64,000 nucleotides of DNA from Cyclobacteriaceae bacterium (GCA_016786585.1 JAEUUI010000006.1:310001-374000), one strand, 5' to 3'. Counted from the stretch's first letter, positions 42,948 to 52,986 are shown. Notes: generated from the sequence alone by a model not told the origin. Translations and numbers: made by a program.

Positions 42948-44849
42948 CTATTTGTATGTTAATTTGATAGTGCGATGAATAAAATTTGTCAAATCCCCCC
43001 CTGTAAGCATATTCTGCGACAGCAAGCCGAGATCAAACGCCTGCTTGGCAAGGGTTGCTTTTTGCTCATCGTTTTCAGCTTTCAGAATCTTCTGAACAAT
43101 CGCATGATTGCCGTTGATGGCTACTGAATACTGATCGGGCATTGAGCCCATGAATGCGTAGCCGCCTCCACCCATCTTGGCCATGTCTTTCATCCTGCGC
43201 ATGAATTCGCTCATGGTAATGATAATCGGCAATTCATCCGGTGCGAGCGACTCGATCGTGATGTTCATGTTTTTGTTATTAACAGCTTTCTCAAAGACAG
43301 CTTTTACTTGTTCCTTCTCCGAATCGGTTAGTACGCTTTCGATTTTCTCATCTTTATCAATCAGCTTATCCGCGGTGTCGCTGTCGACACGTTTGATCTG
43401 AACTTTCTCGAGTTTTTGCTCAAGCGTGTTGATGTAATGATTGTCGAGCGGGCCATTTAAAATCAACACATCGTAAGCTTTATTTTTAGCTGTCTGGATG
43501 AAGCTGTCCTGTTTGCCGGCATCTGATGCATAGAGGTAAACTACGGTGCCTTCTTTATCGGTTTGAGCCGGACTAACTTTCTCTTTGTATTCTTCGAGGG
43601 TGAAGTATTTGTTTTCGGTGTTTTTGAACAACGTAAAATCTTTCGCGCGATCGTAGAACTTCTCATCGCTGATAATGCCGTACTTCACAAACAGGTTAAC
43701 ATCATCCCATTTCTTTTCAAAATCCGCACGGTCTTTTTTGAACATTTCGTTCAGCTTATCGGCTACCTTCTTGGTGATGTGTGTACTAATCTTTTTAACA
43801 TTCGAATCGCTCTGGAGATAACTTCTTGAAACGTTTAACGGAATATCGGGTGAATCAAGTACTCCGTGCAACAACATCAGGAAGTCAGGAACAACATCTT
43901 TTACCTCATCAGTGATAAACACCTGGCGTGAGTAGAGCTGAATCTTGTTCTTCTGCATCTCGAAGTCGTTTTTCACTTTCGGGAAGTAGAGAACGCCTGT
44001 CAGGTTAAACGGATAATCGACATTCAAGTGAATCCAGAATAATGGATCTTCACTGAATGGATAGAGTTCGCGATAAAACTTCAGGTAGTCCTCATCCTTC
44101 AGATCGTTAGGTGATTTTGTCCAAACCGGGTTGGTATTGTTGATGATGTTATCAACCTCTACTGACTTGAACTTTGGTTTACCCTCATCATCCGTTCCGT
44201 CTTCAACACTTTCTTTTTTTGTTCCGAACTTGATCGGCACCGGCAGGAACTTGCAATATTTTTCGAGAATACCTTTCAATCGGAATTCGTCCAGGAATTC
44301 TTCTGAATCAGCATTGATGTGAAGGATCACATCGGTTCCGCGTTCGGCTTTTGTTGCTGCACTTAATTCAAATTCCGTTGAGCCATCGCATTCCCAGCGC
44401 GCGGCTTCTGAACCTTCTTTGAATGATTTAGAAACTACTTCGACTCTGTCGGCAACCATAAAAGCCGAATAAAAGCCTAATCCAAACTTGCCAATGATGT
44501 CTTTCGCATCGGTCTTGTCTTTGAATTTTTCAACGAACTCGGCTGCCCCCGAAAACGCAATCTGGTTAATGTATTTTTTGATTTCCTCCCCGGTCATGCC
44601 CAGACCCTTGTCACGTACGGTGATGGTTTTCTTTTCCTTGTCGAAAGAAACTTCGATGGTAAGATCTCCCAGCTCACCGGAGAACTCGCCTAGCGAGGCA
44701 AGCTTTTTGAGTTTTTGCGTAGCGTCTACGGCATTGCTAACCAGTTCCCGCAAAAAGATCTCATGATCGGAATAGAGAAACTTTTTGATGATGGGGAAAA
44801 TATTTTCGGTGTGGATGGAAATGGTTCCTTTTTCCTGAACTGTTGACAT
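42948..44849 (-). CDS. htpG: HtpG, bacterial Hsp90 chaperone
   Basis: A 633-residue ATP-dependent chaperone, normal length for the family. N-terminal ATPase motifs: FLRELVSNAVDATQKLKKLA, DKGLGMTGEEI, and GKFGLGFYSAFMVADRVEV. The middle domain has the charged, linker-like region typical of HtpG (SVEDGTDDEGKPKFKS) and LPLNVSRSYLQ-type motif (IPLNVSRSYLQ). The C-terminal MEEVD of eukaryotic Hsp90 is absent, as expected. It acts in the cytosol on client protein folding. It is monocistronic, with an upstream gene ended by a terminator. Confidence 0.95.
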   Translation of the reverse strand: MSTVQEKGTISIHTENIFPIIKKFLYSDHEIFLRELVSNAVDATQKLKKLASLGEFSGELGDLTIEVSFDKEKKTITVRDKGLGMTGEEIKKYINQIAFSGAAEFVEKFKDKTDAKDIIGKFGLGFYSAFMVADRVEVVSKSFKEGSEAARWECDGSTEFELSAATKAERGTDVILHINADSEEFLDEFRLKGILEKYCKFLPVPIKFGTKKESVEDGTDDEGKPKFKSVEVDNIINNTNPVWTKSPNDLKDEDYLKFYRELYPFSEDPLFWIHLNVDYPFNLTGVLYFPKVKNDFEMQKNKIQLYSRQVFITDEVKDVVPDFLMLLHGVLDSPDIPLNVSRSYLQSDSNVKKISTHITKKVADKLNEMFKKDRADFEKKWDDVNLFVKYGIISDEKFYDRAKDFTLFKNTENKYFTLEEYKEKVSPAQTDKEGTVVYLYASDAGKQDSFIQTAKNKAYDVLILNGPLDNHYINTLEQKLEKVQIKRVDSDTADKLIDKDEKIESVLTDSEKEQVKAVFEKAVNNKNMNITIESLAPDELPIIITMSEFMRRMKDMAKMGGGGYAFMGSMPDQYSVAINGNHAIVQKILKAENDEQKATLAKQAFDLGLLSQNMLTGGDLTNFIHRTIKLTYK

Positions 44850-44860
44850 AGTGATGATGT

Positions 44861-44894
44861 GTTAAATAAAAAATCCTGCGAAAGGGCAGGATTT
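44861..44894 (-). terminator. Rho-independent terminator after the coiled-coil protein gene
   Basis: Perfect 9-bp stem (AAATCCTGC 44871-44879 with GCAGGATTT 44886-44894) and a 6-base loop; on the minus strand it is followed by a U-rich stretch (44862-44873). It ends the operon of the gene at 44936-45967. Confidence 0.85.
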
Positions 44895-44935
44895 CAAATA
44901 ATATTCCAAAGATAGAAAAATGACAGGATGTCAGC

Positions 44936-45967
44936 CTAACCGTTATGCTTCGGCACGTGTTTGTCGAGGAAATTTTCGACCGCATTATTCCATTGTTCGA
45001 GCAAGCTTCCACGCTTTTTGTTGAGCTCGTTATGCATAACATTTATCTTCTCAACGGCCGTGTTAAATTCCTTCACCGACTTATTGTAATTATCAACGTC
45101 AGCCTGGGTGCGGTCGGCCGGTCGCTTGGCCTGCATGGCAGCATTCATTTTCTGAAAATTCTCCTGCTTCAGCTGAAAGTTAACCATCTCGGGTACTTTC
45201 TGTGATGCTTCCATTTTGTAGAAAGCAAGCATTTGCTGGCAGGCGTTCTTCAGTGAATTGTCGCCGTTGAATGCCGGTATCGGCCCAATCTTTTCCAAAT
45301 CCTGTTCTGCACTTGCGAGCAAAGTATTTTTTGTCTGCTCCATGGCGCTTACGTCTTTCTTATCCAGGGCACTCATCAAATACGCTTCGTTCTTGTAACT
45401 CTTGAAAAAGAGCAGATAAATCTTGTTATAATAAGTGATGACCTGGCTGGATTTTTCCAGCTTCTTGCCAAGCTTGCTGGTGGATTCCACAAGCTTTATG
45501 TTGTTCCGATCAGCAAAAAGTTTTTGCTGATCGCTCACGCGGTCATAGGCAGCTTCCAGTTTCTCTTCCGCTTTCTCTTTCGCCAGCAGGTATGCTTCCA
45601 TCGCATCATACGACTGCTCGGCAATTTCTTCCATGTTCAGGATCTTGCCGTAGTCTTCTGTCATTACGATGCGATCGAGTACGAGATACGCAACTATCGA
45701 GTCACGTAAGGCTGCATCACCTGCAAAGGGTTTCATCCTGCGGATTTTTGTTTCGGCTGCCCGGATGCTGGTGATAAGTTCCGTACGCCTCTTTTCGATC
45801 TTGCGGGCACTTTTGCCGTGCGAAGCAGCGCTCGTGTAACTCATGCTGTTTTGCGATATCTGATGGAATTCGTTGCCAATCGCTTCCAGGTACTGAGATG
45901 CCTCTGATTGTGCCTGTGCGATTGTTACCCCCGCAATCAACGCGAGTGACAGATAAAAGCCTTTCAT
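44936..45967 (-). CDS. secreted helical protein, unknown function
   Basis: About 343 residues from the ATG at 45967, giving a signal peptide (MKGFYLSLALIAGVTIAQAQ). The mature protein is almost all helical and charged (RKIEKRRTELITSIRAAETKIRRM; KAEEKLEAAYDRVSDQQK), so it is probably an extended coiled coil in the periplasm or outside. I know no family. It starts four bases after the C-terminal protease stop, so they are in one operon. The terminator at 44861 follows. Confidence 0.7.
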   Translation of the reverse strand: MKGFYLSLALIAGVTIAQAQSEASQYLEAIGNEFHQISQNSMSYTSAASHGKSARKIEKRRTELITSIRAAETKIRRMKPFAGDAALRDSIVAYLVLDRIVMTEDYGKILNMEEIAEQSYDAMEAYLLAKEKAEEKLEAAYDRVSDQQKLFADRNNIKLVESTSKLGKKLEKSSQVITYYNKIYLLFFKSYKNEAYLMSALDKKDVSAMEQTKNTLLASAEQDLEKIGPIPAFNGDNSLKNACQQMLAFYKMEASQKVPEMVNFQLKQENFQKMNAAMQAKRPADRTQADVDNYNKSVKEFNTAVEKINVMHNELNKKRGSLLEQWNNAVENFLDKHVPKHNG

Positions 45968-45971
45968 AAAA

Positions 45972-47963
45972 CTATTTTTGGGAAATATAATCCAGCATAA
46001 TGTTATATGCCTCCTGAATATAGAAACTCTGCCGGATTTCTTTGACAGATTTTTCATTTAATACGTTGCGGAACGCATCAACCGCGAACAGTGAATTGTC
46101 GAAGGCTGTGTTTGTAACGGTAAGTGTTTCTTCATTTTGTACGACTGCAGTATCGGGCCGTTTGATGTATTGATAAAATCCTGCCGGGTCGAGCGGTATG
46201 GGTTTAAGAAGATTCGCCTGCAACTTCTGAACACCGTTAAACGCTGCTGATTGTTCAACGCGTTGCCTGCTTTTTTCAGCAAGAGGTGTAAACATTTTCA
46301 TTGCCAGCGGAGTATAGTAAGCTTTTTTTGAAACCGAATCGGATGACAAGGCATATTCATAATCTTCTTCCCGTTCGCCCAGACTTTGTGTTACATCCGG
46401 AAGAATAATGTCCGGTATGACCCCGCGATGCTGAAATGTTTTTCCATTGATGCGGTAAATCTTCATCGTAGTGATCTTCGAGAACTCGGTAGTACTTCCC
46501 GGAAACGGTAAAATATTTTGTCCGGTACCTTTACCATGCGTTCGTCCGCCAACAATCAACGCGCGTTTGTGGTCTTGAAGCGAGGAGGCCAGCAGCTCAG
46601 ACGCTGAAGCGCTGAATCCGTTTACCATCACAATCAACGGACCGTTGTAAATCGTACCGCGATTCATGTCTTTCAATACAGAAACGGTTTGGTCGGGCAT
46701 CTTATACATGATCACCGGCCCGAAGTCGATGAAAATTCCCGCCAAGTCGATTGCTTCCTCAATTGATCCGCCTCCGTTCGAACGAAGATCAAGAATCAAA
46801 CCCTCAATGTTCTCTTTGTTCAATTTAATAATTGCCTTGGCGACATCTCCGGCTGCTCCTCCGGACGCCTTACCGCGATCAAAATAAAAACTTGGCAACG
46901 GGATATACCCGATTTTTTTTGATCCCTTTAGCACGTAACCGGAAACTGTATTTTCCATGGAGCGCACTTTGTCCTTAACGAGATCAATTTTTGTTACTTG
47001 TCCGTCTGCATGCCGGAACGTGAACGTTGCTTTTGTTACCGCTGGGGAAGTAATGGCATCGGTGAAATCATCAAGCTCATAATCCATCGCATGCAACTCA
47101 CGCTGATCGGGAAGTAACGCGCTTAACAAAATATCACCTTCGCGGATCGCATTTGAATTCCAGGCCGGGCCACCAGGAATCATTTCCGTAACAACAAAAG
47201 ACCCGGTTTCATCTTCCGTCACAGAAAATCCGAACGAGAGATTTTCGTCACTCAGCTGTTCTTTAAAGGATTCGTTCTCCGACTCCGACATGTACGTGGT
47301 GTGCGGATCATACGCCAGCGCGATAGCTTTCAGAAAAGATTCGCCCGTGGAGGCTTCAAAGCCATTCGTTTCAATGTCTGCAACCTTTTGAAGTTCTTTC
47401 TTGCGAACATTCTTTCGCGCGAAGGTTTCGTAAGAGATTAGTTCTTTTCCTGTGCTGTCAGCAATACGTTCGGTGTACATGCGCATTAGCAGCAGAAATT
47501 TCAGGTACGATTTGCGATATGAATCAAGGGATGGCGTGTCTTTGCTAAAGCTTGATGCAGGGAAATTGTGCAGATCGAACTGATCACGTGTGTTATAATC
47601 AAACGGTTTGCTTAATACCTGCTCAAGCCAGGTCTTGTATTCACCTGCCCGTTTTTTATAAAGCTCGCTTACCTGTTTGATCCAGCTGCACTGCCTGTTA
47701 GCCTTAACCAGACTGTCAAGTTGTGTTTGCTGTTTTGCAAATGAGTTGAGATCGGCTTGTGTAAAATAAAGATGCAGTGGATCAAGCTCATCGAACAGAT
47801 TTTTAAAAACCCGCTTCGACCATTCGTCACCAACCGGAATGGGCTGAACGTGATTTTTTTGAATCAGGTTAATTAATGCATTCGCGTGATCGCACGGATT
47901 GGTGGTTTGTCCGTAACTGCTTACGGATAGAACTACCAACAAGCCAACCCAGCGCCACCGCAT
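45972..47963 (-). CDS. carboxy-terminal processing protease (S41, Prc/Tsp-like)
   Basis: About 664 residues from the ATG at 47963, which gives a signal peptide (MRWRWVGLLVVLSVSSYGQ). It has a PDZ domain (DLVKDKVRSMENTVSGYVL is between PDZ and protease; SGGPAWNSNAIREGDILLS marks the ligand-binding part) and the S41 protease domain with catalytic Ser in GFSASASELLASSL and Lys in GGRTHGKGTGQNIL. The length and C-terminal region match the Tsp type, which trims proteins from their C-terminus in the periplasm. It is the middle gene of an operon with DUF4293 and the helical protein. Confidence 0.9.
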   Translation of the reverse strand: MRWRWVGLLVVLSVSSYGQTTNPCDHANALINLIQKNHVQPIPVGDEWSKRVFKNLFDELDPLHLYFTQADLNSFAKQQTQLDSLVKANRQCSWIKQVSELYKKRAGEYKTWLEQVLSKPFDYNTRDQFDLHNFPASSFSKDTPSLDSYRKSYLKFLLLMRMYTERIADSTGKELISYETFARKNVRKKELQKVADIETNGFEASTGESFLKAIALAYDPHTTYMSESENESFKEQLSDENLSFGFSVTEDETGSFVVTEMIPGGPAWNSNAIREGDILLSALLPDQRELHAMDYELDDFTDAITSPAVTKATFTFRHADGQVTKIDLVKDKVRSMENTVSGYVLKGSKKIGYIPLPSFYFDRGKASGGAAGDVAKAIIKLNKENIEGLILDLRSNGGGSIEEAIDLAGIFIDFGPVIMYKMPDQTVSVLKDMNRGTIYNGPLIVMVNGFSASASELLASSLQDHKRALIVGGRTHGKGTGQNILPFPGSTTEFSKITTMKIYRINGKTFQHRGVIPDIILPDVTQSLGEREEDYEYALSSDSVSKKAYYTPLAMKMFTPLAEKSRQRVEQSAAFNGVQKLQANLLKPIPLDPAGFYQYIKRPDTAVVQNEETLTVTNTAFDNSLFAVDAFRNVLNEKSVKEIRQSFYIQEAYNIMLDYISQK

Positions 47964-47974
47964 AAAAGAATGTA

Positions 47975-48436
47975 TTACCGCAGCCTGTCTGAATCGCGCA
48001 CGAGTTTTTCGTCTCTGCGGATAAAACGAACCGCAAGCCAGTTGCAAACCACAGCCCCAAATACGAAGTACATCGCGATGCCATTATGCGCCAGCGGATA
48101 CTGCTTGTTCAGCTGGAGTACGAATATCACAATGCAACCCATCACCGCAGTTAAAATCAGCGTATTAAAAAGACCGAGCTTCATCTGCACCATACGATTA
48201 TCGTAGCGCCTGATCGTCAAAAACGTAAGTGTTAATCCGGCAACGGTTAACACCGCTGTGAGTGCATATGGATAATAGAGATATTGATTGTTCTGCAGGA
48301 GATAAAAAGGTGTCAGGATGATTTTTTCTTCACCTACACGGGCTTCCCAAAGCGGCTGTACAAGCGCCACAATCAATGCTATCGCTGCCACTGCCAGAAA
48401 TACCGTTTGAATTCTTTGCCACATATTGAGGTTCAT
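47975..48436 (-). CDS. DUF4293-family membrane protein
   Basis: A 153-residue protein with four predicted helices (about 9-27, 55-75, 85-107, 118-137). The N-terminus MWQRIQTVFLAVAAIAL is characteristic of the family, which is restricted to Bacteroidota and has no known function. An ATG four codons further in is an alternative start. It opens the operon with the C-terminal protease 11 bases later and is divergent from the thiolase gene. Confidence 0.85.
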   Translation of the reverse strand: MNLNMWQRIQTVFLAVAAIALIVALVQPLWEARVGEEKIILTPFYLLQNNQYLYYPYALTAVLTVAGLTLTFLTIRRYDNRMVQMKLGLFNTLILTAVMGCIVIFVLQLNKQYPLAHNGIAMYFVFGAVVCNWLAVRFIRRDEKLVRDSDRLR

Positions 48437-48492
48437 TTAACTTGCCGGCAAAACTACAAAATCTAAGCGGCTTAATTCTGCCGTTTGCGGAT

Positions 48493-49686
48493 ATGAAAAC
48501 AGCCTACATCATCGATATTCTGCGCACCCCGATTGGCAAGTATGGCGGTGCATTGGCTTCCGTTCGCCCGGACGACCTTCTTGCACACGCAATTAAAACG
48601 TTGATGGAGCGCAACGCAGCCATCGATCATCAGCTTATTGAAGATGTTATTGCGGGTGCTGCAAACCAATCGGGTGAAGACAACCGCAATGTGGCACGCA
48701 TGGCATTGTTACTGGCGGGGCTGCCGGTAAGTATCGGAGGCGTAACGGTGAACCGCTTGTGCGCTTCGGGCCTGCAGGCTATCATGGACGCATCACGCGG
48801 AATCATGACCGGTACTGGCGAAGTGTTTATCGCTTGTGGTGTTGAAAGCATGAGCCGCGCTCCGTTCGTTATGCCGAAAGCAGACGAAGCGTTTTCGCGC
48901 AAGGCAGAAATTTATGATACCACGATGGGCTGGAGATTCACTAACTCCAGGCTGTCGAAGCTTTATCATCCGTATTCCATGGGCGAGACTGCAGAGAACG
49001 TTGCGGAGAAATGGAACATCAGTCGCGAAAAGCAGGATGCGTTTGCGTTGCAATCGCAGGAGCGATATCAAAAAGCATTTGAGCAGGGAAAGTTTAAAAG
49101 TGAATTGATTCCGGTATCGGTATCAAAAGGAAAAGAAACTGCCCTGGTAGACCGCGATGAACATCCGCGTGCAACTTCGCTGGAAAAACTTGCTGCGTTA
49201 AAACCGGCTTTCAAAACAAACGGAACGGTAACAGCCGGAAACTCTTCGGGCATTAATGATGGTGCAGCTGCCGCGCTGGTCGTCAGCGAAGATGTGGTTG
49301 TCAAATATAACCTGAAGCCGATGGCAAAAGTTGTGTCGATGGCCGTAGCCGGAGTTGATCCTGCACACATGGGCATCGGGCCGGTCCCGGCAACGCAAAA
49401 AGCGCTTCAGCGTGCGGGATTAAAAGTTGCCGATCTTGGATTGATTGAATTGAACGAGGCATTTGCATCGCAGGCATTGGCGTGTATCAACGATTTGAAT
49501 CTGGATCCTGAACGGGTAAATGTAAATGGCGGGTCGATTGCGATTGGTCATCCGCTTGGCTGCAGTGGGGTGCGCATCAGCGCAACATTGCTACACGAGA
49601 TGCAAAAAAGAAAAGTGAAATATGGCCTGGCAACAATGTGTATTGGTGTCGGGCAGGGTGCCGCAGTTATTTACGAATCACTGTAA
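48493..49686 (+). CDS. acetyl-CoA acyltransferase (thiolase; 3-oxoadipyl-CoA thiolase-like)
   Basis: A 397-residue thiolase. Catalytic Cys in NRLCASGLQA (Cys90), His in GGSIAIGHPLGCSG, and the second Cys in MCIGVGQG. The region GAANQSGEDNRNVARMALLLAGLP is very close to 3-oxoadipyl-CoA thiolases (PcaF), but plain beta-ketothiolases share it, so the exact pathway is open. It cuts or joins acyl-CoA in fatty-acid or aromatic degradation. The ATG at 48493 begins at the conserved KTAYIIDILRTP. It overlaps truA by one base. Confidence 0.9.
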   Translation: MKTAYIIDILRTPIGKYGGALASVRPDDLLAHAIKTLMERNAAIDHQLIEDVIAGAANQSGEDNRNVARMALLLAGLPVSIGGVTVNRLCASGLQAIMDASRGIMTGTGEVFIACGVESMSRAPFVMPKADEAFSRKAEIYDTTMGWRFTNSRLSKLYHPYSMGETAENVAEKWNISREKQDAFALQSQERYQKAFEQGKFKSELIPVSVSKGKETALVDRDEHPRATSLEKLAALKPAFKTNGTVTAGNSSGINDGAAAALVVSEDVVVKYNLKPMAKVVSMAVAGVDPAHMGIGPVPATQKALQRAGLKVADLGLIELNEAFASQALACINDLNLDPERVNVNGGSIAIGHPLGCSGVRISATLLHEMQKRKVKYGLATMCIGVGQGAAVIYESL

Positions 49687-50432
49687 TGCGGTATTTTTTC
49701 GAAATAGCTTATAAAGGAACGAATTACAAAGGCTGGCAAACCCAGCACAACGCTGTCACCGTACAGGAAGTTGTTGAAAAAGCAATTGCTACGTTATTGG
49801 GAATAAAAATAGAAATTATCGGAAGCGGCCGCACCGATACGGGTGTTCACTGCGAACAGCAATTTTTCCATGCGGATATTGAGAAACCGATCGTACCGAA
49901 AGATTTTCAACACCGGTTGAATGTTCTGCTGCCGAAAGACATTTCCATTCAATCTATCCGCAAAGTAAAAGCGGATGCAAGCGCAAGGTTCGCTGCGCTT
50001 TCGCGCACCTATCAATACAGGATAACGCTTGTCAAAAATCCGTTGCTCGATGGACTGGCGCTTCATTATTTTAAATCGCCCAACATCCAAACCATGAACA
50101 AAGCGGCTGCGTTATTATTGGGCGAGCACGATTTCCAGTGTTTCAGCAAGGTGAAAACAAACGTCAACCATTTTTTGTGCGACATTACCAAAGCTGAATG
50201 GAAGCAAAAAGACGATCGGTTGGAGTTTACCATTACTGCGAATCGTTTTCTGCGGGGCATGGTACGCGCGATTGTCGGAACCTTGCTCGATATCGGAACA
50301 GGAAAAATGACGATAAAAGATTTACAGGCGATCATCAACAGTAAAGACCGCAAGCAGGCAGGTCAAAACGTTTCACCGGAAGGTTTGTATTTAACAAAGG
50401 TGAAATACCCGGCATCAATTTTTTTGAAGTAA
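49686..50432 (+). CDS. truA: TruA, tRNA pseudouridine(38-40) synthase
   Basis: A 248-residue enzyme that makes pseudouridine at tRNA positions 38-40. The catalytic Asp lies in GSGRTDTGVH (D51), and RFLRGMVRAIVGTLLDIG is the conserved C-terminal motif. It starts at ATG 49686, sharing bases with the thiolase stop (TAATG), and is followed by the ABC exporter with 10 bases between. Confidence 0.93.
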   Translation: MRYFFEIAYKGTNYKGWQTQHNAVTVQEVVEKAIATLLGIKIEIIGSGRTDTGVHCEQQFFHADIEKPIVPKDFQHRLNVLLPKDISIQSIRKVKADASARFAALSRTYQYRITLVKNPLLDGLALHYFKSPNIQTMNKAAALLLGEHDFQCFSKVKTNVNHFLCDITKAEWKQKDDRLEFTITANRFLRGMVRAIVGTLLDIGTGKMTIKDLQAIINSKDRKQAGQNVSPEGLYLTKVKYPASIFLK

Positions 50433-50442
50433 GCAACGATCA

Positions 50443-52212
50443 GTGGAGAAAGATCAAACGACCAGCGGAAACATTATCGACTTCAAAGTCCTGAAACGAC
50501 TCCTGAAGTTTGTTATGCCCTACAAAGGGCGGTTCTACATGGTTATCGTGCTGACGTTCACACTCGGCGTGCTAACACCGCTTCGTCCGATTCTCATCCA
50601 GTATACCATCGATAACGATGTTGCCAATGGCGATTACCAGGGCATGCTGGTGATGGTTTTGCTATTGTTTGCGATGCTGATTATTCAGGCGTTTGCCGAA
50701 TACGTTCACACATATCTTTCGGGATGGCTCGGGCAGCAGGTAATCCGCGATATCCGAACGAAACTCTATGAACATCTGGTTAACCTTCGGCTTCGCTTTT
50801 TTGATAAAACACCGATCGGAAGGCTGGTTACGCGCACCATTTCTGATGTAGAAACACTTGCTGATGTGTTCAGCGAGGGCTTGGCGGCCATTATCAGCGA
50901 TTTGCTACAGATCGTTTTCATCGTAGCAGTAATGGTTTACATCGACTGGCGGATGGCATTGTTAAGCCTTGCCACATTGCCGTTATTGTTGATCTCCACG
51001 TACATTTTCAAAGAAAAGATTAAGGTTGCGTTTAACGATGTCCGCAATGCGGTAGCGAGTTTGAACACCTTTGTCCAGGAGCACATCACCGGGATGAACA
51101 TCGTGCAAATATTCGCAAGCGAGAAACGTGAATTCGATAAGTTCAAAATTATCAATGAAGAACATCGTCAGTCGAACCTGCGATCAGTTCTGTACTATTC
51201 AATCTATTTCCCGGTTGCTGAAATTATCGCGGCAGCGGGAATCGGATTGCTGGTTTGGTATGGCGCCCAGAGTATTCTTCAGGACGACACCGGCATGACG
51301 ATCGGGAAGCTGGTAGCATTCATTATGCTTTTGCAGCAGTTCTTCAGGCCGATTCGCATGATTGCCGACCGGTACAACACGTTGCAGATGGGAATTGTTA
51401 GTTCGTCACGAATTATCAATTTGCTTGACAGCCGGGAAGACGTTCAGCCGAACGGCAATCATCAGCCGGAAACGATTCGTGGAGATGTGAAATTTGAGAA
51501 TGTGTCGTTTGCGTATACCGCTGAAGAATATGTGCTCAAAAACATTAATCTGAACATTGAAGCGGGTAAAACATTCGCGCTGGTAGGAGCAACCGGTGCC
51601 GGAAAATCGTCTGTGATCAACCTGTTGAGCCGTTTCTATGAAATCAACCAGGGTTCGATCAAAGTTGACGGGGTAGATGTTCGAGACTACGATCTTGGTT
51701 TTCTGAGAAGAAATATTGGAGTTGTATTGCAGGATGTTTTTCTCTTCTCGGATTCGATATTCAAAAATATAACACTCGGTAATCCGGATGTTACCGAAGA
51801 AATGGTTTGGCGCGCTGCCGATATGGTTGGAGCAAGAAAGTTCATCGAACGTTTGCCGGGCCAGCTTTCCTACAACGTGATGGAACGCGGTTCAACACTT
51901 TCGGTGGGTCAGCGCCAGCTTATCTCATTTATCAGGGCGATGGTTTATGATCCGAGGATATTGGTGCTGGATGAAGCCACTTCTTCTGTCGATTCTGAGA
52001 CGGAGGAAATGATTCAGAATGCAATCGAAAAAATGATGCTGGGCCGGACCTCCATCGTCATCGCACACCGCCTGTCAACTATCCAAAAAGCCGATACAAT
52101 CGTTGTTCTTGATAAGGGAGAAGTGAAAGAATCCGGAACTCATGCCATTCTGCTTCAAAAAGAGGGATTCTATACTCAACTATACAAAATGCAGTACAAA
52201 GAGTTTCTTTGA
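50443..52212 (+). CDS. ABC transporter, fused permease/ATPase (MsbA-like)
   Basis: A 589-residue half-transporter with a GTG start. Six predicted helices in the first 330 residues (ABC exporter type 1 fold), then the ATPase: Walker A GATGAGKSS, signature LSVGQRQ (slightly unusual; the family consensus is LSGGQ), Walker B ILVLDEAT. It may dimerise with a second half-transporter. Substrates in this family range from lipid A to peptides, lipids and drugs. A second exporter lies 760 bases downstream on the opposite strand. Confidence 0.88.
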   Translation: MEKDQTTSGNIIDFKVLKRLLKFVMPYKGRFYMVIVLTFTLGVLTPLRPILIQYTIDNDVANGDYQGMLVMVLLLFAMLIIQAFAEYVHTYLSGWLGQQVIRDIRTKLYEHLVNLRLRFFDKTPIGRLVTRTISDVETLADVFSEGLAAIISDLLQIVFIVAVMVYIDWRMALLSLATLPLLLISTYIFKEKIKVAFNDVRNAVASLNTFVQEHITGMNIVQIFASEKREFDKFKIINEEHRQSNLRSVLYYSIYFPVAEIIAAAGIGLLVWYGAQSILQDDTGMTIGKLVAFIMLLQQFFRPIRMIADRYNTLQMGIVSSSRIINLLDSREDVQPNGNHQPETIRGDVKFENVSFAYTAEEYVLKNINLNIEAGKTFALVGATGAGKSSVINLLSRFYEINQGSIKVDGVDVRDYDLGFLRRNIGVVLQDVFLFSDSIFKNITLGNPDVTEEMVWRAADMVGARKFIERLPGQLSYNVMERGSTLSVGQRQLISFIRAMVYDPRILVLDEATSSVDSETEEMIQNAIEKMMLGRTSIVIAHRLSTIQKADTIVVLDKGEVKESGTHAILLQKEGFYTQLYKMQYKEFL

Positions 52213-52262
52213 CACCTACCGGTCAAAACGCCTCAACACTAAGTAAGTAGGGCCAAAAGGGT

Positions 52263-52270
52263 TATATTTG
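52263..52270 (+). promoter_or_regulatory. -7 box immediately upstream of the outer-membrane protein gene
   Basis: TATATTTG is a perfect TAnnTTTG and lies five bases before the ATG at 52276. This would place transcription start at or next to the start codon, so a leaderless transcript is likely. No clear -33 element is visible. Confidence 0.5.
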
Positions 52271-52275
52271 CTTTA

Positions 52276-52986
52276 ATGCGCTTTACAAAAACCGGTTTAA
52301 CGCTGCTTTTGTGCCTCCTAATGGCGTTTTCGGCCTATTCTCAAGGGTCGAATAACGGTTCACAAAAAGTGTACACCAAAAGCCGGACGGTTAACAAACA
52401 CAACCCGATCCGCATGTCGCATTCGAAGCGCAAAGTGGTTTGCCCCATCTTTGTCGACAACGGTTATCCCTATCACGGCATTGGAATTAAAGTGGGTGAT
52501 CCCTTCGCGCTTACCTATAAATACTATGCGAACAAGCACTTTGCGGTAGATGTTGATTTCGGAAAGTCAGCCAGCGGTCTGTACAGTAAGTATTACAGCG
52601 AGTTGTTTTATGAATTTCAGCCTGCAACTTCAAAATACTATTCACACAAAGTGAAAGCCGACTGGGTTGGGGAAGCGAAAGTTTTGTACCAGATGGGCAT
52701 GGAGGAAGTCTCACCCGGGCTACAATTGTATGTAGGCGTGGGGTGGGAGATACGCAACCTTAAAATCCAATACGATTATTTCGCGGACGAAGAAGGCCTT
52801 CCAAAGAATTTTCAAAATCAATACGAACGCCTTACGCAGGGTGCACAAGGCGTGTTCGGAATCGAGTATTCTTATTTTAAGATTCCTGTTTCAGCGTTTA
52901 TGGAACTGGAATACTATTACGACCTGGTAAAAGATCCGGGTTGGACCAAGATCCAGGGTGGCGTAGGATTACGATACGTTTTCTAG
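52276..52986 (+). CDS. probable outer-membrane beta-barrel protein
   Basis: A 236-residue protein with a signal peptide (MRFTKTGLTLLLCLLMAFSAYS) and alternating beta-strand patterns ending in a terminal strand with aromatic last residue (TKIQGGVGLRYVF), the outer-membrane insertion signature. Pieces such as YHGIGIKVGDPFALTYKYYANKHFAVDVDFG suggest a small barrel of eight or ten strands. No family recognised. It lies between two ABC exporters of opposite direction and its end overlaps the second by 18 bases. Confidence 0.75.
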   Translation: MRFTKTGLTLLLCLLMAFSAYSQGSNNGSQKVYTKSRTVNKHNPIRMSHSKRKVVCPIFVDNGYPYHGIGIKVGDPFALTYKYYANKHFAVDVDFGKSASGLYSKYYSELFYEFQPATSKYYSHKVKADWVGEAKVLYQMGMEEVSPGLQLYVGVGWEIRNLKIQYDYFADEEGLPKNFQNQYERLTQGAQGVFGIEYSYFKIPVSAFMELEYYYDLVKDPGWTKIQGGVGLRYVF

